Assembly (NCBI RefSeq): GCF_007860135.1
Contig: NZ_SJPV01000001.1
Coordinates: forward strand, 1,485,299-1,549,298
Reading direction: 5' to 3'
Length of the DNA stretch: 64,000 bases
Source: Novipirellula artificiosorum
Lineage (GTDB): Bacteria; Planctomycetota; Planctomycetia; Pirellulales; Pirellulaceae
Shown here: positions 28,047 through 37,680 of the stretch, piece by piece
Numbering within the stretch: position 1 is the stretch's first letter
Layout: each line of letters opens with the position of its first letter
Program-made: the position numbers and the translations under genes
The notes under the pieces: generated by a model
Seen by the model: only the letters and a program-made list of their open reading frames with translations
Told to the model about the DNA's origin: nothing
Database searches by the model: none

Positions 28047-29639
28047 ATGAGTGGTGACAACGACGGCATTCCGAAAGATGGTGTGCATCCCGAACAGAAT
28101 CCCTACCATTTTTCGGACGTCGAGATGGACCGAGAGCCTGATACGGCGGTCGCACCGGATGAGCTTCAACTCAAACAGCCACCGGGGTTGTGGGTTTTGT
28201 TCATCACGGAAATGTGGGAGCGATTCAGTTACTACGGGATGCGTGCCCTGTTGGTGCTGTATTTGATCGCTTCGACACAGACTCAAATTGAAAATTCGAG
28301 TGGCGAGATGGTCGCCAACACGAACCCCGGTTTTGGTTGGACCGAAGCGAACGCCGCGATCCTGTATGCGATCTACACGTGGGCCGTCTACCTCACACCG
28401 ATCGCCGGTGGTTGGCTTGCCGACAAACTGCTCGGCACGCATCGATCGATGTTGTTGGGTGGATGGATTATCGCATTGGGGCATATCACCTTGGCGGGGA
28501 CCGAGCTTTTCGGTGTCACCGCGGGCGAAGTGGTCACTCTGCAAACCAGCCCCGGCGCATTGATTTGTTTTCTGTTGGGTCTCGGTTTGATCATTATCGG
28601 CACCGGCTTCTTTAAGCCGTGTGTTAGCGTGATGGTGGGCCAGTTGTATGGCCCCCAAGACGATCGTCGAGACTCGGGATTCACCATTTTCTATATGGGA
28701 ATCAATCTTGGTGCGTTTTTATCACCGATCATCGCAGGCACCCTCGGCCAAAAAGTTGGCTGGCATTGGGGTTTTGGTTCGGCAGCGGTTGGCATGATCT
28801 TGGGGTTGATCTTCTATCAAATCTATCGTCCCAAGTACCTTGCGGGAGTCGGTCTATCGCCCAAGCAGGTTGCCGAGGATCGGGCGGCCGGTGTGGTCAA
28901 TCGTTCTCATGTCGATGAAACCGAACTGACGCGATCGTTCAATAAGGTGGACTTGCAACGACTGCTTGTCATCTTGATCTTGGCCTTCTTCGGTAACATT
29001 TTCTTTTGGGCGGCCTTTGAACAAGCTGGGAGCTCGTTGAATGTGTTCGCAGAGCAAAACACCAACCGAACGATCTTGGGTTATGAGTTTCCTTCCACTT
29101 GGTATCAATCGGTCAATGCGCTGACCATCGTTCTTTGCGCGCCACTGTTTTCTATCCTCTGGGTCTGGTTGGAGAAACGAAAAGCGAATCCATCCACACC
29201 GGTCAAGTTTGCAATCGGTTTGTGGTTGTTGGGATTGGCCTTCGTTGCCATGGTGCTTGCTGCACTGGAAGCGACCGGAGGCGAGTTGGCAGCCCCCTAT
29301 TGGCTGCTGATCACCTACGTGATTTGTACCTGGGCCGAATTGTGCTTGTCCCCCGTTGGTTTGTCGATGGTGACTAAATTGGCGCCCGCGCGGTTGCAAT
29401 CGCTGATGATGGGGGTTTGGTTCTTGTCGTTCTCGGTGGCCAACTTGCTGGGCGGCTTGATGGCCGCGTTTTCGACCAAGTTCAAGCCGGGGCCCGAAGG
29501 GCAGCCCCCTGAGGCATCGTTTATCTTCGAAGGGTTGCCGGGGTTCTACCTGCTGCTGATCTTGCTACCGATGGTTGCGGGATTCATCATTTTTGCCTTG
29601 TCCCCAATCTTAAAACGAATGATGCATGGGGTAAAATAG
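28047..29639 (+). CDS. POT/PTR2-family proton-dependent oligopeptide transporter
   Basis: A 530-residue MFS-type inner-membrane carrier that imports di- and tripeptides with protons. The first helix region has 'WVLFITEMWERFSYYGMRAL', the ExxER-type signature of the family, and the second signature is 'FTIFYMGINLGAFLSPIIAG'. It has a charged N-terminal extension of about 45 residues. The ATG at 28047 is the natural start. About 230 bp without a gene lies upstream. The next gene starts 28 bp downstream and may be in the same transcript. Confidence 0.94.
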   Translation: MSGDNDGIPKDGVHPEQNPYHFSDVEMDREPDTAVAPDELQLKQPPGLWVLFITEMWERFSYYGMRALLVLYLIASTQTQIENSSGEMVANTNPGFGWTEANAAILYAIYTWAVYLTPIAGGWLADKLLGTHRSMLLGGWIIALGHITLAGTELFGVTAGEVVTLQTSPGALICFLLGLGLIIIGTGFFKPCVSVMVGQLYGPQDDRRDSGFTIFYMGINLGAFLSPIIAGTLGQKVGWHWGFGSAAVGMILGLIFYQIYRPKYLAGVGLSPKQVAEDRAAGVVNRSHVDETELTRSFNKVDLQRLLVILILAFFGNIFFWAAFEQAGSSLNVFAEQNTNRTILGYEFPSTWYQSVNALTIVLCAPLFSILWVWLEKRKANPSTPVKFAIGLWLLGLAFVAMVLAALEATGGELAAPYWLLITYVICTWAELCLSPVGLSMVTKLAPARLQSLMMGVWFLSFSVANLLGGLMAAFSTKFKPGPEGQPPEASFIFEGLPGFYLLLILLPMVAGFIIFALSPILKRMMHGVK

Positions 29640-29667
29640 GACGGCTTGCTCGGTCCCAACGGTCTCC

Positions 29668-31305
29668 ATGAACGATAACGACGAATCTCGTTTGATCGGT
29701 ATGCTACGTCGCGTCATCCGCGATTGTGGCAAGTTGTACAATCAGTGCGGGAAATGGATGGTGCGCCGCTATCCCAGTTTGATTGAAGGCGATCCGAACA
29801 CGTTCGTCGAATTGATGGATGATCTGCACCGCGGGTTGTTGGTGAAGGTCTACGTGACGATTGTCCGAGCCGACGACAAATGGACGGCACCGGAAAAACG
29901 TGTGGCAGCCGCGATGATCGAACACCTTTGGGGCCAGCAACTCCACGGTGCTCAGCTCCGCGAGGCCGCTGTGGGGCTGTTCCAACAAGCGGACCAATTG
30001 ACTTGGGAGTCGCTGGTCGCCCCGTTTGTTCGCTACACCCCCTTGTCCGACAGCAAGGTGCAAGTGGAAACGATCGTGATGCGATTGGCCAACCTCGTTG
30101 CCAAGTGCGACGGACAGACCATGCCCGAAGAAGGGGTCGCGTTGCACACGCTGCAACGTTCGATCGATATGGCACTCCATCCCGCGGATCCCAAGTCGGT
30201 TCTTGCTCCCTTGGGGACCTCTTCATCGGAAGGCCCGTCGGCATCGGCGTATCAGTACGCACAAAAGCAAGCGGAGGAATCGGATGAGGCGATGTCCGAA
30301 GCCGAGAGCCAAGAGGACCGTCAACGGCGTTTGCAAGCGGCCATGCAAGAACTCGACTCGCTGATTGGGCTGCAATCGGTCAAGGACCGCGTGCGAAGTT
30401 ATGCCAACTTCCTGAAGCTTCAGCAACAGCGGCGTGATGCGGGATTGTCGACCATGCCGATCAGCTTACACATGACGTTTGTTGGCAATCCGGGAACGGG
30501 CAAGACGACCGTTGCGAGAATTGTAGGGCAAATCCTCGGCGCACTCGGCACTCTGGAAAATGGCCATGTGATTGAAACGGATCGCAGCGGATTGGTCGCC
30601 GAGTATGCAGGGCAAACGGCACCGAAGACCAATAAGTTGTGTGACTCGGCGCGAGGCGGTGTGCTGTTTATCGACGAAGCTTACAGTTTGATCGATGCCT
30701 CGGGCGATGACGCGTACGGTCGAGAAGCGATTCAGACGCTGCTGAAACGGATGGAAGACGATCGCGAATCGATGGCGGTCATTTTAGCCGGATACAGTGA
30801 TGAGATGGCCAAGATGATTCGAAGCAATCCTGGATTGTCCTCGCGAATCAACACACGGATCGATTTCGAGGATTATTCGCCAGCCGATCTGGGACGGATC
30901 TTTGAGTCATTGTGCCGTCAAAACCAATATCAATTGCCGAGCCCGGCACGACATCGATTGCTGCTGGGATTTCACCATCTGCATCAGCACCGAGACCGCC
31001 ATTTTGGAAACGGAAGAATGGTGCGGAATGCCTTTGAAGATACCGTGCGGCGGTTGGCGGACCGGATTGCCGAGGTCGCGCAATTGACCGAATCGCTGTT
31101 GACGGTCTTGGTGGAAAGCGACATCTGCGTGCCAAGAGTTAGCGGCGAAGAGCTCGATGCGTTAGCATCCCAGCCACACACGCTTCGAATCCGGTGCAGT
31201 GGCTGTCAGCGCTTGGTTCGAATTCAACCGGGCTCGCTCGGGATGCAAGTGCGATGCAAGAAATGCGAGCAGGTACAGTTGGCGGATTGGGCAGAGGTTT
31301 GCTGA
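29668..31305 (+). CDS. TerB-like / CbxX-type AAA ATPase / zinc-ribbon fusion protein
   Basis: 545 residues. Residues 50-170 hold two TerB-like acidic motifs ('VRADDKWTAPEKRVAAAMI' and 'AKCDGQTMPEE'). A charged linker leads to a CbxX/CfxQ-type AAA domain: 'LDSLIGLQSVKDRVRSY', Walker A 'GNPGTGKTTVARIVG' (about 273-287), Walker B 'GVLFIDEAYSLI' and 'SSRINTRIDFEDYS'. The last 40 residues carry two CXXC pairs ('IRCSGCQRLV', 'VRCKKCEQVQL'), a probable zinc ribbon. CbxX proteins are Rubisco-activase-like remodelers, but here no Rubisco or Calvin genes are nearby. TerB domains are linked to stress and membrane-associated complexes. Function unknown; the three-part build is unusual. Confidence 0.85.
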   Translation: MNDNDESRLIGMLRRVIRDCGKLYNQCGKWMVRRYPSLIEGDPNTFVELMDDLHRGLLVKVYVTIVRADDKWTAPEKRVAAAMIEHLWGQQLHGAQLREAAVGLFQQADQLTWESLVAPFVRYTPLSDSKVQVETIVMRLANLVAKCDGQTMPEEGVALHTLQRSIDMALHPADPKSVLAPLGTSSSEGPSASAYQYAQKQAEESDEAMSEAESQEDRQRRLQAAMQELDSLIGLQSVKDRVRSYANFLKLQQQRRDAGLSTMPISLHMTFVGNPGTGKTTVARIVGQILGALGTLENGHVIETDRSGLVAEYAGQTAPKTNKLCDSARGGVLFIDEAYSLIDASGDDAYGREAIQTLLKRMEDDRESMAVILAGYSDEMAKMIRSNPGLSSRINTRIDFEDYSPADLGRIFESLCRQNQYQLPSPARHRLLLGFHHLHQHRDRHFGNGRMVRNAFEDTVRRLADRIAEVAQLTESLLTVLVESDICVPRVSGEELDALASQPHTLRIRCSGCQRLVRIQPGSLGMQVRCKKCEQVQLADWAEVC

Positions 31306-31346
31306 CCGCGTTGTGCCCAACCAGGGTGCTTCCGGTCGAGAGCGTC

Positions 31347-32243
31347 TTATGATTTTAGATAGCTTGCTAGCGACTTTGCCGGAGCGGGCAGTTTCAACAG
31401 CGGCGCAAAGTCGGCGGTCGATTCATCCACGATGGCAAACAGTTCGGCGAGCGCTTTGGTGTCGGTTCCCGTCAGCCGCTCAAAGGCCTGGGTGAATTCA
31501 GCTTGTTCGGTCCACGATAGTTCGCTACAGGAAGGTAGCAGTGACGCAAGCGCGACGCAGGCGCTGCCCCGAGCCGGTTCGCCCTGGTCGAGCAGGTCTC
31601 CGATTTGCGTATGCTGCGCGATCAGTGCGATGAACTCTTGCGGCAGACTCCAACGACTTGCCAACAGTGCCGCGGCATCGGCGTGGTTCCAGCCAAACAT
31701 TTCTTGTTCGAGCCCACTCAAACGCCGCCCTTCCATCGCCCGTCGTTCGACCAAGCTTTGGTATTGTTCGGGCAATTCCTTTAACAGCAACGGGATTGCC
31801 ATGTCTTGCAGCAAAGCACCCGCGAACAGGTCTTCCGCGTTCTCGACCTTCAGGTTCCGTCCAAGTTTGCGCGCAAAAATCGCTCGGCGCAGCGAATCCT
31901 GCCAAAGGGACTTCAAGTCAAAGGGACCGAATTTTGGATTCGGAATCACGCTGAAGACCGCGTTCCACAAAGCAAAGTTGGTGATGGCACGGCTGCCAAC
32001 GAGCGTCAAGGATTGTTGAACGCTCATGATTTCCCGACTAAATCCAAAGTACGACGAATTGACGAACTTCAGCACTTGCCCCATTAATCCTGGATCGGCT
32101 TCGATCGGCTTGGCAAACTCAGCTGGCCCCACGTCGGCCCGTTGCGAAAGCTGAAGCAGTGCGATCGCGCTGTGAGGTAAGGCTGGCAAGACTTCCGAGT
32201 GAAAGACGTCTTCAAGCGTTGTGGGATCGATTGCAGTCGACAT
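31347..32243 (-). CDS. HDOD-domain signalling protein
   Basis: 298 residues covering a single HDOD domain: 'LPALPHSAIALLQLSQRADV', 'IEADPGLMGQVLKFVNSSYF', 'QQSLTLVGSRAITNFAL'. HDOD is a degenerate relative of HD phosphohydrolases and usually acts as a regulatory domain in c-di-GMP, stress or chemotaxis signalling rather than as an enzyme; the full His/Asp metal set is not present. The partner is unknown. It lies convergent with the TerB/AAA gene with 41 bp between. Confidence 0.88.
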   Translation of the reverse strand: MSTAIDPTTLEDVFHSEVLPALPHSAIALLQLSQRADVGPAEFAKPIEADPGLMGQVLKFVNSSYFGFSREIMSVQQSLTLVGSRAITNFALWNAVFSVIPNPKFGPFDLKSLWQDSLRRAIFARKLGRNLKVENAEDLFAGALLQDMAIPLLLKELPEQYQSLVERRAMEGRRLSGLEQEMFGWNHADAAALLASRWSLPQEFIALIAQHTQIGDLLDQGEPARGSACVALASLLPSCSELSWTEQAEFTQAFERLTGTDTKALAELFAIVDESTADFAPLLKLPAPAKSLASYLKS

Positions 32244-32646
32244 GATGGGAATCTGCTTTGCTAGTTTGTCAGGTTACGAAAAGGGCTGCGAGGCCAGAGC
32301 GAAAACGTTTGTCGTGATGCTCAAGGAATCCGCCCGTAGAAAATCTAGGTCGAAAAGCGATCGGATCAAACTATTTTTCGATCGGATGCGATTTCATTGT
32401 CAACGTTTCCTGCCTATTATTCCGGCCCGTTGATCGGCGGAATCGACAGGATCGTTAGCAAGCCCGCGGTGTTTCGCGGAATCAACAGGGAGGGCGTTTT
32501 TGCATCCTGCAGCCGTTTGCTTTCGGCAACGCGGATCGCAGGGTGTCGCCACCGAGATACCGATAACGTGTTGCCAGAGCAGGAGTTGTGGCGGGAGATC
32601 TGCGGCGGAATTCGCGTTGGCTCGCGATCTGCGTCAAGTGACCGTC
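32244..32646. other. Intergenic region of about 400 bp
   Basis: No gene I can support. The frame of the next gene is open back to 32500, but the extension is Cys/Arg-rich and unconvincing. A small hairpin (CCGCG 32464-32468 with CGCGG 32475-32479) is present. Promoters for the divergent flanking genes must lie here. Confidence 0.4.
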
Positions 32647-33138
32647 ATGACTCTCCTCAACGCTCCCGTCGACGATCGATGGCAACTGAAGCGCTTGCTT
32701 CTGGTCCATGCGAAGTGTTTGGCTGTCTCTATCCTGTTGACATTAGCCTGTGGGTTCAGCGGTTCCCGCGAGTTTGGGGACCCCGAATCCATTGCGGTTG
32801 AAAGCTTACACCATGACATTCCGCTGCCGCCCGAGTCCAAGATGCGGCTACTGGATCCGCAGAACCCTCGCTCGATTCCCCCGATGGGCTGGAGACGAAC
32901 CAATCGCGGCTGGGAACACACATCGACTTGGCCTCGCGAAACCCAGTTCCGTACGGATCGATCGATCAGTGAGTTGATCGCGCTGCAAGAGTCGCGTGAA
33001 CCCAAGTGGTTACAGTTCACGCTTGAAAAAGTGAGTCAGATTCCACCGCTGATGATTGCGGTGTTGCAAATCACTGCGATTGCAGCACTGATCCATCTCA
33101 GTCGCCACAAACGTGCGGAGCAAGGCCCAGCGGAATAG
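32647..33138 (+). CDS. Small membrane protein of unknown function
   Basis: 163 residues with two membrane segments: one near the N-terminus ('HAKCLAVSILLTLACGFSG') and one near the C-terminus ('IPPLMIAVLQITAIAALIHL'). The domain between them is polar, with a 'PPMGWRRTNRGWEHT' stretch. No family recognised. The ATG at 32647 is chosen because it puts the first helix at a normal distance. Its stop codon abuts directly the stop of the convergent lipoprotein gene. Confidence 0.65.
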   Translation: MTLLNAPVDDRWQLKRLLLVHAKCLAVSILLTLACGFSGSREFGDPESIAVESLHHDIPLPPESKMRLLDPQNPRSIPPMGWRRTNRGWEHTSTWPRETQFRTDRSISELIALQESREPKWLQFTLEKVSQIPPLMIAVLQITAIAALIHLSRHKRAEQGPAE

Positions 33139-33600
33139 CTACGGCATGGGAATCGTTGCGGTTTCCGCGTAGACTTTGGCGGTGACGTGTTGGACGTTGC
33201 CGTCTCCATAGGCCACATAGCCGCCCGACCCCGGAACCCCTGCCTCAAAGCTGAGGATGTACTTCGCATCCGCGGAGGGATCGTCGCTCAAGTTTCCACC
33301 GTAGAGGACGATGAAGTCACCTGCGAGTAGACGCAACAGCGTTTCACCACTGCGGTTCGTTTCCGCCTCGTCGCGTGCAGCTTCCTTGGAGAGAAACTCG
33401 ACAAATGCCTCTTGGCTCGGAGGCGACGTCCCGTGTTGTTGATGAAACGACCGGTAACGCGAGGCGATTTCTGCCAGGCAGGCCTTTCGAGTCAAAATCT
33501 CGTTCGCCGCTCCGTCGTCACTGCATCCACTTGATGTCATGACGACGGCAACCGCGAGCCATCCGAGTGAGAAGGAGACGCGTTTTGAGAGCAGGTTCAT
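33139..33600 (-). CDS. Predicted lipoprotein of unknown function
   Basis: 153 residues with a lipoprotein signal peptide: 'LGWLAVAVVMTSSGCSDD', with the lipobox 'SSGC'. The mature part has an alpha-helical segment ('LTRKACLAEIASRYRSFHQQ') and a Gly-rich strand region ('LVLYGG', 'VAYGDGNVQHVTAKVY'-like). It resembles small exported planctomycete proteins carrying a 'DGN-V' end as in H-X9-DG type pilin-like domains, but I cannot assign it. The ATG at 33600 gives the standard signal length. Confidence 0.7.
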   Translation of the reverse strand: MNLLSKRVSFSLGWLAVAVVMTSSGCSDDGAANEILTRKACLAEIASRYRSFHQQHGTSPPSQEAFVEFLSKEAARDEAETNRSGETLLRLLAGDFIVLYGGNLSDDPSADAKYILSFEAGVPGSGGYVAYGDGNVQHVTAKVYAETATIPMP

Positions 33601-33623
33601 GGAAGGACTCACTTAGGATGGGG

Positions 33624-34586
33624 CTAGGAACGCATCAGGATACCGATGGCATCCAAGTATCGCTGCACCGTCTCGGCATCGACATCCGCCCACTTGTTTG
33701 TTTTGTGCCGAAGCACCGATAGCTTCAGCGATTCGATTGCATCGGCTAAATCATCGGGCAGCTCGGGGAGACCCGCGAAAGGTTGGCTGGCGGGTTGATC
33801 CGGGTCCTCGACTTCGGCTCCGTGCGATTCGCCCTTGGGTTTGTTGGATTCCAAGGAGGAAAACTCTTCTGTGTCGCCGAAGTCTGGGTCTTCGTAACGC
33901 GGCCCTGCGCCAACCCCGTCCGGTTCATCGCCATATTCTTTCGTCCGTCCACCACCTTGTGCTGGCAACACGACGTCTTCATCGGTATCGACTTCGATGA
34001 TTTGGCTCAGGGTTGGCCGCTGCGATTCGACGGCTCCGGTCGCTTCCCAGCGTTTTTCCCGCATCCCCGAAACGCTCCACGATTCCTGGACCGCTCCTTC
34101 AAGCCACATCGCTGCGTCGTCCCAATCGAGTGCGGCCAAAAAATGACTCCAGTACAACCCTTCGTAGGTGTTGTAGGTCGAACCAAAACGATCGAAAACG
34201 CGACGCAACCGACCAACGTGTGGGGCGGTCACTCCGCCCACGCGACGAGCCCACGCGTCGTCGGAATGCTCGGTTGCAGGGGCACCCGAATCGATCAACG
34301 CTTGTCGCCAATTGTGAATGATCTCGCCTTTTTCCCAGTTTGTGGTGCTGATCAGCGTGTTCCATTGGCCCACGAACGGTTCGGCCAACTCCGCCATTTT
34401 GGGGTCATGCTCCCAAGCCTGTTTCGCCTCCACCACGTCGGGTTCGATCACTTCGGCACCGGAATCATAAGGGTCGGTGCTCGCTTCGATTTCTGCATCG
34501 TCAGCAAGTTCGACAGCCTCGGGTTCCTGTCGTTCGTCGTCGATTTGGAAGGGGGTTTCGTAAGGTTCGTCAGGAGTCATCGGCAT
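33624..34586 (-). CDS. Acidic protein of unknown function, probably lineage-specific
   Basis: About 320 residues without membrane segments or signal peptide. It starts with a strongly acidic low-complexity stretch, then a compact alpha-helical region ('PFVGQWNTLISTTNWEKGEI' through 'YNTYEGLYWSHFLAALDWDD'), another acidic linker, and a helical C-terminus ('DDLADAIESLKLSVLRHKTN'). The first helical region looks like a folded domain with conserved Trp residues. No known family recognised. Two in-frame ATGs, 34586 and 34580, are possible starts. It lies 23 bp upstream of the lipoprotein gene on the same strand. Confidence 0.7.
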   Translation of the reverse strand: MPMTPDEPYETPFQIDDERQEPEAVELADDAEIEASTDPYDSGAEVIEPDVVEAKQAWEHDPKMAELAEPFVGQWNTLISTTNWEKGEIIHNWRQALIDSGAPATEHSDDAWARRVGGVTAPHVGRLRRVFDRFGSTYNTYEGLYWSHFLAALDWDDAAMWLEGAVQESWSVSGMREKRWEATGAVESQRPTLSQIIEVDTDEDVVLPAQGGGRTKEYGDEPDGVGAGPRYEDPDFGDTEEFSSLESNKPKGESHGAEVEDPDQPASQPFAGLPELPDDLADAIESLKLSVLRHKTNKWADVDAETVQRYLDAIGILMRS

Positions 34587-34995
34587 CCATCGCAGAGAAA
34601 AAGGGGGCAAAGATCAGGCCTCTGAGAGGCTAACGAAGGATCAAGCTGCGATGAAGCGGACGCGGCCAATTTCGCCCTCACGGCGGCAAAAAACGGGTGG
34701 GTCGACGCATTTGGGCAAACCCACGGGTGTGGATAACCTGTCACGGTTATGCCGAGATTCCCAATCCCGCGTTTTTTTGTGCGGCGGTTGCCGCGCCGAA
34801 TGAGATTCCAGCAAAACAAAAACAGTCTGGATGGGGAACCTCGGACCCGCACATGATAGAATCGTTTCGGGGATTCCTCGACCATTTCCCCTTTTCTGCC
34901 CGTGAATTCTGCCCCTGAAGCCAGTCTCGCAGGAGCCGCTTGTTTGTGAATCGGTTGTTTCCGTACTTTCGACGACTCCTGCCTGAGATTTCTCC
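34587..34995. other. Intergenic region upstream of the PSCyt/PSD1 gene
   Basis: 409 bp. No coding region supported; a 50-codon plus-strand frame near 34650 is basic and looks like chance. A small inverted repeat, ATAACC and GGTTAT with 6 nt between, lies near 34735-34752 and could be an operator, but the evidence is thin. Confidence 0.4.
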
Positions 34996-37680
34996 ATGCC
35001 TTTGACCGCGCCATTGAAACGAGTCCTGGTCTGTCGCCCGATCGTTTTCTCTGCAATCGTCCTCGCCCTTCTGTGTTCGATGCCATCGCCGGTCGGTGCG
35101 GACGCCCCAGGGCCGACGCGGGAAGGACTCGATTTTTTTGAGACGAGTATTCGTCCGTTGCTGGTCGATCATTGCTACGAATGTCATTCACGCGAAGCGG
35201 ATGAAAAAGCAGGCGACTTGTATCTCGACTCCGCCACAGCGATGCTTCGTGGTGGAGCGCGTGGGTCGGTACTTTCAAGACAGAACCCAATCGACAGTTT
35301 GTTCCTGACAGCCATCCGCTACGACGATGCAGATTTGCAGATGCCACCGGATGGGAAATTGGATTCCGAAGTGATCCAAACGTTTCAGCGTTGGATTGAA
35401 ATGGGAGCCCCAGACCCTCGCGGCGAGGTCACGGAGCCAACGGTTTTGTCCGGTTCGCCGATGGATAAAGATCCTCGCTCTCATTGGGCATTCGTTCGGC
35501 CCGTTTTTCCTGAGCCATCGAGTCGGATCGACGATGCTTCGCAGGATCGAATCGATGCGTTTGCTGCCGATGACGCAGCTGCAATCGGTTTGGAAATCGT
35601 CGATCAAGCATCCAAGCCAACGCTGATTCGACGTGTCTACTTTGATCTGACGGGCTTGCCGCCAACGAAAACGCAGGTCGATCGATTCGTTGCATCGGAC
35701 CGGCCCGATTCCTTTGAACGGGTGGTCGATGCGCTCCTTGCATCGCCGGAGTTTGGTGAACGGTTTGGCCGTCACTGGCTCGACGTGGCCCGCTACGCCG
35801 ATACGGTGGGGTATGCTTTGGCGGGCAAGGAACGACGGATCAAAGGCAGCCATCGATACCGTGATTGGGTGATTCACGCTTTTGCCAGCGACATGCCTTA
35901 CAGCGAAATGATCTTGCATCAACTTGCTGGCGATCGGACGGATCCTCAAAACGAAGCCGGCAACCTCGATGCAATGGGCTTTCTAACGATCGGACGCCGA
36001 TTTTTGAATCCGCTCGATACGATGGATGACCGGATTGACGTGATCTCGCGAGGGCTATTGGGGATGACGGTCAGTTGTGCTCGATGCCATGACCACAAAT
36101 TTGATCCCATCCCCGCAGCGGATTACTACGCACTGTTCGGGATCCTGCACAGCAGCAGGCAGAACGAAGACGGGCCGAGTCCGTTGATGATGACCGATGT
36201 TGAAAAGCCTCACGACAGCCCGATTCTGTTACGAGGTCAAGCGGGAAACCGCGGCGAAATCGCGCCACGCCAATACTTGACCGCGTTGCGTACCGTGAGT
36301 GATTCTCCGTTTACCGATGGAAGTGGTCGTTTGGAGTTCGCAACCAAAATTGCTGCGTCCGACAACCCGCTGACCTCGCGCGTGATCGTGAATCGGTTAT
36401 GGGGTCATTTGATCGGCAAACCGCTTGTGGATTCGACGAGTGACCTGGGCATTCGAACCGATCGACCAAGGATCGCGGAGGTGTTGGAGGAGTTTTCGGC
36501 CGATTTCTCACAGCACCAAAGTATCAAGAAGACCGTGCGGCGGATCGTCCTGAGCCGGATTTACCAGCAATCGGCGGACGCCAACCGCGATGGCGTGGAA
36601 AAAGATCCTGATAATCAACTGCTCGCTCGCGCGAACCGCCGCCGACGTGACTTTGAATCGCTTCGAGATTCGCTGTTGCAGGTTTCGGGATCGCTGGACC
36701 AAACGATCGGTGGTGAACCGGTTGAGATCACGTTGCCAATGCCCACCAACCGCCGCACGGTTTATGCGTTGATCGATCGCCAGAACTTGCCAGGCGTGTT
36801 TCGCACGTTTGATTTTGCCAGTCCCGACACGCACTCGCCGCAACGCTACTTCACGACTGTGCCTCAGCAATCGTTGTATCTGATGAACAGTCCCCAGGTC
36901 GTCGAGCTGGCTCGCAGAACCGCAGCGAAAGTGCGTGCCGTCTGCGAAACTTGTGACGAAGCCACCTTAGCGAGCACGTTGGTAGAACAAGTGCTCGCTC
37001 GCGAGTTGAGGGAATCCGAGTTCACCCCATTTGTGGCGTTTTTGAAGCAGCCCGTTTCCGAAGCGGACCCGATTGAGGATCCGCGGCGGTTTTGGACCCA
37101 CGGGACCGCGACGCTCGACCCAACCGAAGGTGTCCACCATTTCAAGCCTTTTGGCATCTTTCAAAAAGGTCAATGGCAAACGGAAGCCGCATTTCCTGCC
37201 GATGGCCCCTTCGGGTACGCAAGCCTAAGCCGTGAAGGTGGGCACCCCGGGCGCCAGAAAGATGGGGCCGTGGTCCGCAGATGGACATCGCCCCAATCCG
37301 GCGTCGTCACCCTTCGCGGCACGCTGGGTCACCGGTCCGATCAGGGTGATGGTGTGCTGATGGAAATTTGGTGCGATGGGAAGCGGCTGTTTGGTGGCGT
37401 GCAGAAAGGAAGTAATCGGCCCTACGGCCCGATCACGGTTGAGGTTGAGAGAGGGGACGCGATCGATTTCGCTGCAAACTGTCATCAAACGGACGCTTTC
37501 GATTCCTTCGCTTGGCGGGTTCAGTTGAAGCTGACTCGCGACGGCGACAGGGGAATTGCAACCGATTCGGTTCGAGACTTTGATGGTCCGATCCGCACGA
37601 CAGAACTCGAGCCACTCGATCGGCTTGAGCAGCTTGCTCAGGTGCTATTGATGAGTAACGAATTCGCGTTTGTGGATTGA
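34996..37680 (+). CDS. Exported planctomycete c-type cytochrome protein (PSCyt1-PSCyt2-PSD1)
   Basis: 894 residues: a signal peptide, then PSCyt1 with haem motif 'CYECHSREADEKAGDLYL', PSCyt2 (DUF1549) with 'GRHWLDVARYADT' and a second haem-type motif 'CARCHDHKFDPI', then PSD1 (DUF1553) with 'SRVIVNRLWGHLIGKPLV' and the end 'QVLLMSNEFAFVD'. These fusions are abundant in Pirellulaceae and probably act in periplasmic electron transfer tied to degradation of sulfated or complex glycans. Normally a DUF1501 gene follows; none does here. A beta-rich insert of about 140 residues ('FWTHGTATLDPTEGVHHFKP' onward) sits before the final PSD1 helix and may bind a ligand. Confidence 0.93.
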   Translation: MPLTAPLKRVLVCRPIVFSAIVLALLCSMPSPVGADAPGPTREGLDFFETSIRPLLVDHCYECHSREADEKAGDLYLDSATAMLRGGARGSVLSRQNPIDSLFLTAIRYDDADLQMPPDGKLDSEVIQTFQRWIEMGAPDPRGEVTEPTVLSGSPMDKDPRSHWAFVRPVFPEPSSRIDDASQDRIDAFAADDAAAIGLEIVDQASKPTLIRRVYFDLTGLPPTKTQVDRFVASDRPDSFERVVDALLASPEFGERFGRHWLDVARYADTVGYALAGKERRIKGSHRYRDWVIHAFASDMPYSEMILHQLAGDRTDPQNEAGNLDAMGFLTIGRRFLNPLDTMDDRIDVISRGLLGMTVSCARCHDHKFDPIPAADYYALFGILHSSRQNEDGPSPLMMTDVEKPHDSPILLRGQAGNRGEIAPRQYLTALRTVSDSPFTDGSGRLEFATKIAASDNPLTSRVIVNRLWGHLIGKPLVDSTSDLGIRTDRPRIAEVLEEFSADFSQHQSIKKTVRRIVLSRIYQQSADANRDGVEKDPDNQLLARANRRRRDFESLRDSLLQVSGSLDQTIGGEPVEITLPMPTNRRTVYALIDRQNLPGVFRTFDFASPDTHSPQRYFTTVPQQSLYLMNSPQVVELARRTAAKVRAVCETCDEATLASTLVEQVLARELRESEFTPFVAFLKQPVSEADPIEDPRRFWTHGTATLDPTEGVHHFKPFGIFQKGQWQTEAAFPADGPFGYASLSREGGHPGRQKDGAVVRRWTSPQSGVVTLRGTLGHRSDQGDGVLMEIWCDGKRLFGGVQKGSNRPYGPITVEVERGDAIDFAANCHQTDAFDSFAWRVQLKLTRDGDRGIATDSVRDFDGPIRTTELEPLDRLEQLAQVLLMSNEFAFVD

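Noticed and set aside
34650-34805. 50-codon basic plus-strand frame
   Set aside because: Composition is unlike neighbouring genes and there is no supporting context.
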